50,016 nt of DNA from Candidatus Gastranaerophilales bacterium (GTDB lineage: Bacteria > Bacillota > Clostridia > Lachnospirales > Lachnospiraceae), in contig JAMPHU010000020.1 in assembly GCA_023663225.1 (NCBI GenBank), positions 1 to 50,016 on the forward strand, read 5' to 3'. How positions within the stretch are numbered: position 1 is the stretch's first letter; each line of letters starts with the position of its first letter. Below are positions 45,165 through 50,016 of the stretch, in pieces. The notes beneath the pieces were generated by a model. The model made no database searches. It worked only from the letters and a program-made list of their open reading frames with translations, and had not been told where the DNA came from. The position numbers and the translations under genes were made by a program.

Positions 45165-45344
45165 TTCCCGCGAGTAATGCACAAAGTCCCGTGCTTGCAG
45201 CGGGGTTGTTCGTGTATTTAAGGATTTTCTGCATTTTACCGTTCAAATTTGCATCTTACATTTTTTCTGTTGATTTCTTTTGTGGTGTGATATATGTTGA
45301 GTATATCGGCTAAAATACAAAAAGAAAAGGATGGAATTATTAAA

Positions 45345-46736
45345 ATGGGAGTTATTTTATTTGCGGTTTTTGCGGTTATGGAAATTGTGCTTACAGCGCT
45401 TGGCTTTACAAAATATGGAAGCCTTTGGCGCAGGAACAGATTATTTTTCCGTGCGGCTGAGTTTGCGCTCATATTGCTTGTAATGCTTTTGCCTGTAACA
45501 GGGCAGAAATGGAGATTCGCAGGCTGCCTCGTGATCCTCGGGATACGCCTTGCCATATCCGGTATCATATATTTTATAAAGCGCGGCGGTATTGAAAAAG
45601 TGAAAACAAGGGCAAAAGCGGTTGCCGGTACAGCGATGAGTATTCTCCTTATCGGTTTCTCACTTTTCCCTGCTTTTATCTTCACTGACTATAATGGACT
45701 GCCAACAAGCGGCCAGTATGAAGTAAAGGAAACGCAGGCAATACTGATCGACAACAGCAGACTTGAGACGAATGAAAATGACGGTTCTAACCGTGAGATA
45801 CCGATTCACTTCTACTACCCAGAGGGCGGTGCGGCAGACTGCCCTCTGGTGTTATTCGCTCACGGCTCATTCGGCTATTATCACAGCAATTATTCATTGT
45901 ATGCGGAACTTGCAAGCAATGGCTATGTTGTGGCAAGCATTGACCACCCTTATTACGCTTTTTTTACAAAGGACACAGAGGGCAAAACAATTATAGTGGA
46001 CTTCGAATTTATGCAGACTGCCATTAATATGCAGTATAGTTCCGATTTTACGGAGACGGAGGATGATTTTAATACGATATGTGAATGGATGTCTATCCGC
46101 ACGGCCGATGAAAACTTTGTGCTCGATAGCATAAAAACTGCTAAAGCTTCCGGTTCGCTTGATACGGCATGGTATACGGAATCTGAGGATGCAAGGGCGG
46201 AAATTCTGGGAGTACTTGAAATGACGAACACAGAAATCATCGGGCTGATGGGACATTCTATCGGAGGCGCGGCAGCGGTACAGCTCGGCAGGGAGCGCGG
46301 CGACATTACTGCGGTAACCTGTATTGACGGCACAATGCTCGGTGAACAAATATCATTTAGCGACGGAAAGATTAATTACAATCCCGAGCCTTACCCGATA
46401 CCGATACTTTCCCTTGACAATGCAAGTCATTGGGAATCTTATGTTGTTGATGACAGAGAGACGGACTATGTAAACAAGTATTTACTTGACAATGCAACCT
46501 GCGGCAGAGAAGCCCATTTCGATGGTACGGAGCACATGGATTTCACAGATCTGCCGCTTTTTGCCCCCGCATTGGCGAAAATGCTAGGGAAGGGCGATGT
46601 GGACTCATCGGAATTTATCCCCGAAGTGAATCATATCATTCTTGCATTTTTTAATTGTTATCTTAAAGGAGAGGGCGAACCGAGCATTGAACCTTGGAAT
46701 GGACAGACAGCGGAAAATTCGACAGGTGTATTGTAA
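45345..46736 (+). CDS. Membrane-anchored alpha/beta hydrolase (PAF-acetylhydrolase-like)
   Basis: 463 residues from ATG 45345, or 480 from ATG 45294; neither has a good ribosome site, so the start is uncertain. Three or four hydrophobic segments (about 1-115) are followed by a hydrolase domain: oxyanion region VLFAHGSFGYYHSNY, nucleophile Ser305 in GHSIGGAAA, and a likely catalytic His in GTEHMDFTD. The pattern resembles platelet-activating-factor acetylhydrolase and dienelactone hydrolase relatives. Substrate unknown, possibly a lipid or ester at the membrane. Its stop is directly followed by the LytTR gene ATG. Confidence 0.75.
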   Translation: MGVILFAVFAVMEIVLTALGFTKYGSLWRRNRLFFRAAEFALILLVMLLPVTGQKWRFAGCLVILGIRLAISGIIYFIKRGGIEKVKTRAKAVAGTAMSILLIGFSLFPAFIFTDYNGLPTSGQYEVKETQAILIDNSRLETNENDGSNREIPIHFYYPEGGAADCPLVLFAHGSFGYYHSNYSLYAELASNGYVVASIDHPYYAFFTKDTEGKTIIVDFEFMQTAINMQYSSDFTETEDDFNTICEWMSIRTADENFVLDSIKTAKASGSLDTAWYTESEDARAEILGVLEMTNTEIIGLMGHSIGGAAAVQLGRERGDITAVTCIDGTMLGEQISFSDGKINYNPEPYPIPILSLDNASHWESYVVDDRETDYVNKYLLDNATCGREAHFDGTEHMDFTDLPLFAPALAKMLGKGDVDSSEFIPEVNHIILAFFNCYLKGEGEPSIEPWNGQTAENSTGVL

Positions 46737-47183
46737 ATGATCATAAATATTTTTCAAATTGAAAAAAAGGAAAAAGAGCGGCTGGAAATTTACTGCCATG
46801 AGGTAAACAGTGAAATAACGGAGATCGTCCGTTTTGTCAAATCCAGACAGGGACAGCTTACGGGTATGATCGAAGGCGCACAGTATGAAATTGCCGTTTC
46901 CGACGTGTTTTATATGGAAGGAGTGGACAACAAAGTATTTATTTACTGCGAAAAACAGGTATATGAGACACGTCAGAAGCTGTACGAGTTGGAGGAAGCT
47001 TTAGGGGGAAAGCATTTTCTGCGCGTATCGAAATCCGCGCTGCTGAATCTCATGAAGATCGAGTCGATCAAACCCTCGCTGAACGGCAGATTTATTGCTG
47101 TCCTTCAAAACGGCGAGCAAATCATAGTTTCAAGAAAATATGTGCCTGAGCTGAAAAAAGCTCTGAAAGGTGGGAACTTATGA
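46737..47183 (+). CDS. LytTR DNA-binding protein without receiver domain
   Basis: 148 residues. The C-terminal about 100 residues form a LytTR domain (AQYEIAVSDVFYMEGVDNKVF, HFLRVSKSALLNLMKIESIKP, IIVSRKYVPELKKAL). There is no receiver domain. It overlaps the DUF3021 gene by 4 bp, the standard LytTR-DUF3021 regulator/membrane-inhibitor pair in Bacillota. It probably regulates its own operon. Confidence 0.85.
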   Translation: MIINIFQIEKKEKERLEIYCHEVNSEITEIVRFVKSRQGQLTGMIEGAQYEIAVSDVFYMEGVDNKVFIYCEKQVYETRQKLYELEEALGGKHFLRVSKSALLNLMKIESIKPSLNGRFIAVLQNGEQIIVSRKYVPELKKALKGGNL

Positions 47184-47620
47184 GTCTGAAAGAAATGCTT
47201 TACAGGTCGCTTATGATATATTTTATTCTTGTCGCTTGTATCACAGCAGGGATTGCGATCCTTGGTTCCGTTTTAGACCCTGAGGCAAGGTTCAAATACA
47301 GCGCATTTGTCTCGCCGTTTATTTTTGCGGCGCTGGGAGTTATTCCGAATCTGTTTATGTATTCTTCAAAAGAGTTATCGGACAAGCAGATCATTCTGCG
47401 CAAAATAATACAGTTTGCGGTTATAGAGGCAGAAGTAGTGGGCGTCTGCGTCATAAGTCCTATAATTCACACGGAAAAAGCCGAAGTTGTCATAGGAGTA
47501 ATGATCAGTGTGCTGGTGATATTTATACTTGTCCATTTTATCCTTATTATGAACAGCTATTTTTCTGCAAAGCAGCTTACAAAGGAGCTTATGCAGTTTC
47601 AGAAAAAATATAGAGTGTAA
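47180..47620 (+). CDS. DUF3021 membrane protein
   Basis: 146 residues with four hydrophobic segments (MIYFILVACITAGIAILG, FVSPFIFAALGVIPNLFM, VIEAEVVGVCVISPI, VIGVMISVLVIFILVHFIL) and a basic C-terminus, as in the DUF3021 family. Members are encoded with LytTR proteins and are thought to hold them in check at the membrane. Confidence 0.8.
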   Translation: MSLKEMLYRSLMIYFILVACITAGIAILGSVLDPEARFKYSAFVSPFIFAALGVIPNLFMYSSKELSDKQIILRKIIQFAVIEAEVVGVCVISPIIHTEKAEVVIGVMISVLVIFILVHFILIMNSYFSAKQLTKELMQFQKKYRV

Positions 47621-47632
47621 AAATCGTAGAGG

Positions 47633-47842
47633 TTGGAAGAGTTGCCCATGCGTCATCAACTTTATGGAGAAGAACCATGGCATAGTCGGGGAACCCGATT
47701 TTTGCCTGTAGATAATTATTTGATATTTTATCTGCCGGAAGAAACTCAGAAGACAGTAAATATTGTTCGCATAATGTATGGTGGCAGAGATGTACGCAGG
47801 CAGTTAAGCGATTTACTACAGTTACAGGAGGAAAGAACATAG
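47633..47842 (+). pseudogene. Truncated RelE/ParE-family toxin
   Basis: Only the C-terminal half of a ParE-like toxin remains: RFLPVDNYLIFYLPEE, then VNIVRIMYGGRDVRRQL, matching the end of the fold. A full toxin is about 100 residues, and the N-terminal helical hairpin (about 35-40 residues) is missing. A TTG/ATG start (47633 or 47648) could still yield a short peptide, but it should be inactive. No antitoxin gene is next to it. Confidence 0.65.
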
Positions 47843-48088
47843 ATGTCAGATAGGGAATGTAATATAGCATTTAAAAGTATAGAAACTCCAATCGGCTACA
47901 TTATGTCAGGGAGAGATGCAGTTTATATTGATAGCTTTGAACAAAAAAATAATATGCTGATATTTAGAGGTGAAATCAATAGTAGATTTTGTTTATCCGA
48001 ATATCAAAAATATAGATGGTATTCCTATCAGCTGGTTTTGAAAAATGTTAAAGTATATAAATGTGAAAGCATTGATGCAAGGAGTTGA
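47843..48088 (+). CDS. Small hypothetical protein
   Basis: 81 residues, soluble and rich in Tyr and Phe (IGYIMSGRDAVYIDSF, CLSEYQKYRWYSYQ). No family recognised. CAGGAGGAAAGAACAT precedes the ATG, a good ribosome site located inside the ParE remnant. It overlaps the start of the next small ORF. It may be an immunity-type fragment, given the mosaic context. Confidence 0.5.
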   Translation: MSDRECNIAFKSIETPIGYIMSGRDAVYIDSFEQKNNMLIFRGEINSRFCLSEYQKYRWYSYQLVLKNVKVYKCESIDARS

Positions 48089-48374
48089 AAGTAATGTAAA
48101 GAAAAAACTGCTTGAGGAACTGGAGGAGTATGAAGATTGGGAGATTAAAAAAGAAGTGACAGAAGAAGGGGTTGCCTTGGAGGGGCGGGCAGAGAGTATA
48201 AGCGGAATTTTGATAGAACTGAAATCAAATGATATCAGCTATGAGATAGAACCCCCGTACCCCTATGAAATCCCTGTGTACAAGAAGCTGTGGACGGAGG
48301 AGGATGTAGAACTGCTGAAGGCGATGAATCCGGGACTTAATGTGACGGCAGAGGAATTGAATTCGCTAAACTAA
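48075..48374 (+). CDS. Small hypothetical acidic protein
   Basis: 99 residues from ATG 48075 (an in-frame start at 48045 is possible). Very acidic and partly helical (KKLLEELEEYEDWEIKKEV), with a Pro-Tyr stretch, EPPYPYEIPVYKKLW, and a C-terminal ALLKAMNP-like end. Overlaps the upstream ORF by 14 bp. Family not recognised. Confidence 0.45.
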   Translation: MQGVESNVKKKLLEELEEYEDWEIKKEVTEEGVALEGRAESISGILIELKSNDISYEIEPPYPYEIPVYKKLWTEEDVELLKAMNPGLNVTAEELNSLN

Positions 48375-48433
48375 ACGGTATATAATTGGTACATGGATAT
48401 GTTGAAACGATAGAACATTAGGGGAGAGTAAAG

Positions 48434-49012
48434 ATGGCGGAGCTAAGCTTTTATGAGCCTGCGGACATTGAGATTCATATCAAGGGAATAGGAATGGTAT
48501 TGAGGGATAAGTCGCTGATCGCAGTTGCAAAGGCCAGTGGGAAGGTTCTTGCGGTCGGGGAAAAGGCGCGGATTGCCAGGGAAAATTCGGATACCGTCCA
48601 GGTGATTTCTCCGCTGCGGCGTGGAAGGATTGCGGATTACAGCGCTGCGGTGGCGATGTTTCGGTATATGGTGGAAGAGACTTGGGGAAAGAAGCTGTTT
48701 CGCAAGCCGCATATCACCGTCTGCGTGCGCGGCGGGATGACGGAGGTGGAGAGGAAAACTCTGGAGGACGCCTTTTTAACGAGTGCGGGGAAACTGACAG
48801 TTTATGAGGGGGATTTGAGCCAGTTTACTGAGGAGGTGCAGAAGCCTCAGGCAAAGCAGTATGCGGCGTATGACGTGTTGATTGGTATTGGCAAGGATGC
48901 ACCTGAAAAATACGTCTCAGAAATGATTTCAGAGGTTTTTGACTATGCGGCGCAGCAGGGGATTTCCGCTGCACGGGTGGAGAAACTTATAAAAGTGAGG
49001 CTATTGAAATGA
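48434..49012 (+). CDS. Half-length MreB-like protein lacking the nucleotide site
   Basis: 192 residues, GGGGAGAGTAAAG before the ATG. Residues 10-140 align well by eye with MreB/Mbl subdomains IA and IB: IKGIGMVLRDKSLIAVAK, GKVLAVGEKA, ISPLRRGRIADYSAA, MFRYMVEE and HITVCVRGGMTEVERK. The phosphate-1 loop (DLGTANT in MreB) is replaced by YEPADIE, and the whole second half with DIGGGTTE is missing (MreB is about 340 residues). The tail (about 145-192) is different. It should therefore not bind ATP normally. Overlaps the SUKH gene by 4 bp. Function unknown; a filament modulator or a degenerate duplicate are both possible. Confidence 0.65.
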   Translation: MAELSFYEPADIEIHIKGIGMVLRDKSLIAVAKASGKVLAVGEKARIARENSDTVQVISPLRRGRIADYSAAVAMFRYMVEETWGKKLFRKPHITVCVRGGMTEVERKTLEDAFLTSAGKLTVYEGDLSQFTEEVQKPQAKQYAAYDVLIGIGKDAPEKYVSEMISEVFDYAAQQGISAARVEKLIKVRLLK

Positions 49013-49830
49013 AAGAAGGCTTTTATTTTTACAGAAACAAGGTTTATTATGGCTGTTACAATGATACTCAAGTTTCTGGACAGGGAAGAATTACCATGAT
49101 TAAACCGGAACATATTCAATCCAACCATCCTATAGACGAAGATGACTGGGTCGTCCGATTGTGGGATAATCACAGCTTACTTGAACCGGAATATACGGAC
49201 TTGCAAGAAATGCTTAAAAAAATGAATATGTTTATAAATCTCGGAATGGGACAAGTAATTGATTTTTCAGAAGTAGAAAATAAACTCAATATTATTTTGC
49301 CGAAAGAATTAAAGTTAATCTATTCCGCTATTTATAATCAGGAAGAATATTTCACAGGCGCAGAACACTTTTTATTACTTGATGAAATTTATGCGGAACA
49401 GGGAATTATTGTTTTTTTTAAGAAAAAGCGGACAGCAATTGCGGGATATGACATAGAAAGTGGGTGTCTTGCACAATTTTACAAAAAGGAATGGCATATT
49501 GAGAGGAGCGGTTTTTGCTGTTATCAATTTTGTGTAGGCAGAATACTTACGATTGCAATGGAAAACAAGCCCGTTTTTAAAAAAGGGCGGTGTAAAGGTA
49601 AATTTGTAACAACACTCGATATCGAAAAGGAATTGGAACATTTTTGCAATGAGAAATATCACATTTTGTCAGAATTTAATGTATATGGAATTGCAGTAAT
49701 GTATTCAGACGATAAACTCCTTGCATGGATAAGAAGTAATGGGGTTTATGCAGATATTCACGCAGGAGCTGTTGCTGAAGCACATTTGGAAGCATTTGCA
49801 AAACATTTGGAACAGGTTGTGTGGAAGTAG
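49009..49830 (+). CDS. SUKH (SMI1/KNR4)-domain protein
   Basis: 273 residues, soluble. FSEVENKLNIILPKELKLIYSAI (about 85-108) matches the core helix-strand of the SUKH superfamily, which includes immunity proteins against contact-dependent and polymorphic toxins. Other stretches (LLLDEIYAEQGIIVFF, QNVVGIAGYDIE-like) fit the same fold. It overlaps the MreB-like gene by 4 bp and is cotranscribed with it. No toxin gene is visible within the window. Confidence 0.65.
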   Translation: MKEGFYFYRNKVYYGCYNDTQVSGQGRITMIKPEHIQSNHPIDEDDWVVRLWDNHSLLEPEYTDLQEMLKKMNMFINLGMGQVIDFSEVENKLNIILPKELKLIYSAIYNQEEYFTGAEHFLLLDEIYAEQGIIVFFKKKRTAIAGYDIESGCLAQFYKKEWHIERSGFCCYQFCVGRILTIAMENKPVFKKGRCKGKFVTTLDIEKELEHFCNEKYHILSEFNVYGIAVMYSDDKLLAWIRSNGVYADIHAGAVAEAHLEAFAKHLEQVVWK

Positions 49831-49964
49831 GAACGCTTTTCCGAAAAGGGAGTTGTAAAAGAGGATAGGTCTGGTTCCCTATGAAAAGATTTTTGAAAAA
49901 CACGAATTATCTGTAGCGATGAATTATAAAACGATAGAAAATAAATCAGAAAGTGTGAAAGATG

Positions 49965-50016
49965 ATGGAATTTGATATCAGTAAATTTGATGAATATAGA
50001 GAAAATAACCGCTTAG
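49965..50016 (+). CDS. Start of an AlbA_2/Schlafen-type ATP-binding protein (partial)
   Basis: Only 17 codons before the window ends: MEFDISKFDEYRENNRL. This matches the usual N-terminus of AlbA_2 (Schlafen-type, RecG-like regulator) proteins, which continue with an EVK motif; the window's final base is compatible with a Glu codon. An additional ATG sits just upstream at 49962. An overlapping frame (49868-49975, GLVPYEKIFEKHELSVAMNY) may be a remnant of another gene. Confidence 0.45.
   Translation, partial: MEFDISKFDEYRENNRL

Overview
The window reads as chromosome of a low-to-mid GC Gram-positive anaerobe, most likely a Clostridia/Lachnospiraceae-type bacterium. This is inferred from strong AGGAGG-type ribosome binding sites, the order priA-def-fmt-rsmB-rlmN-prpC-prkC-rsgA that is typical of Bacillota, a PASTA-domain kinase, lipoprotein solute-binding proteins and a BceRS-BceAB-type module. 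No rRNA, tRNA or CRISPR array was seen.

Layout. (1) 1-5.4 kb: a minus-strand signalling operon (soluble chemoreceptor-like protein with a CZB zinc domain, a two-domain response regulator, a PocR-type hybrid histidine kinase), flanked by copies of a palindromic dispersed repeat. (2) 5.4-8.2 kb: a cluster of large imperfect palindromes, then a large lipoprotein with a solute-binding domain. (3) 8.2-22.1 kb: conserved housekeeping genes on the plus strand: recJ, murE, priA, def, fmt, rsmB, rlmN, PP2C phosphatase, PASTA kinase, rsgA. (4) 22.2-26.1 kb: a membrane hybrid kinase with a companion solute-binding lipoprotein. (5) 26.1-28.6 kb: a lower-GC islet with small unknown genes, a Fic protein and a YunG-like protein. 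(6) 28.8-33.0 kb: a chemoreceptor, a GHKL kinase and a LytTR regulator. (7) 33.1-37.8 kb: a Bce-type peptide-antibiotic sensing and resistance module with a recognisable BceR-type operator. (8) 38.0-45.2 kb: an AT-rich acquired block: a small gene plus GNAT pair, decayed coding sequence, a zinc-ribbon ATPase, a large PD-(D/E)xK-like nuclease, an HTH controller and two DNA adenine methyltransferases. (9) 45.3-50.0 kb: an alpha/beta hydrolase with LytTR and DUF3021 proteins, then a mosaic of fragments (truncated ParE, unknown small ORFs, a half-length MreB-like protein, a SUKH protein and the start of an AlbA_2-type gene).

The most unusual observations are as follows. A 130-bp structured, in-frame translatable element occurs in two near-identical copies, placed exactly between the ribosome binding site and start codon of two unrelated genes (recJ and the Bce permease). 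A restriction-modification-like locus carries an unexpected ATPase partner, a nuclease with two candidate catalytic regions, and a palindromic operator over the controller promoter. A stand-alone MreB-like protein has lost its nucleotide-binding half.
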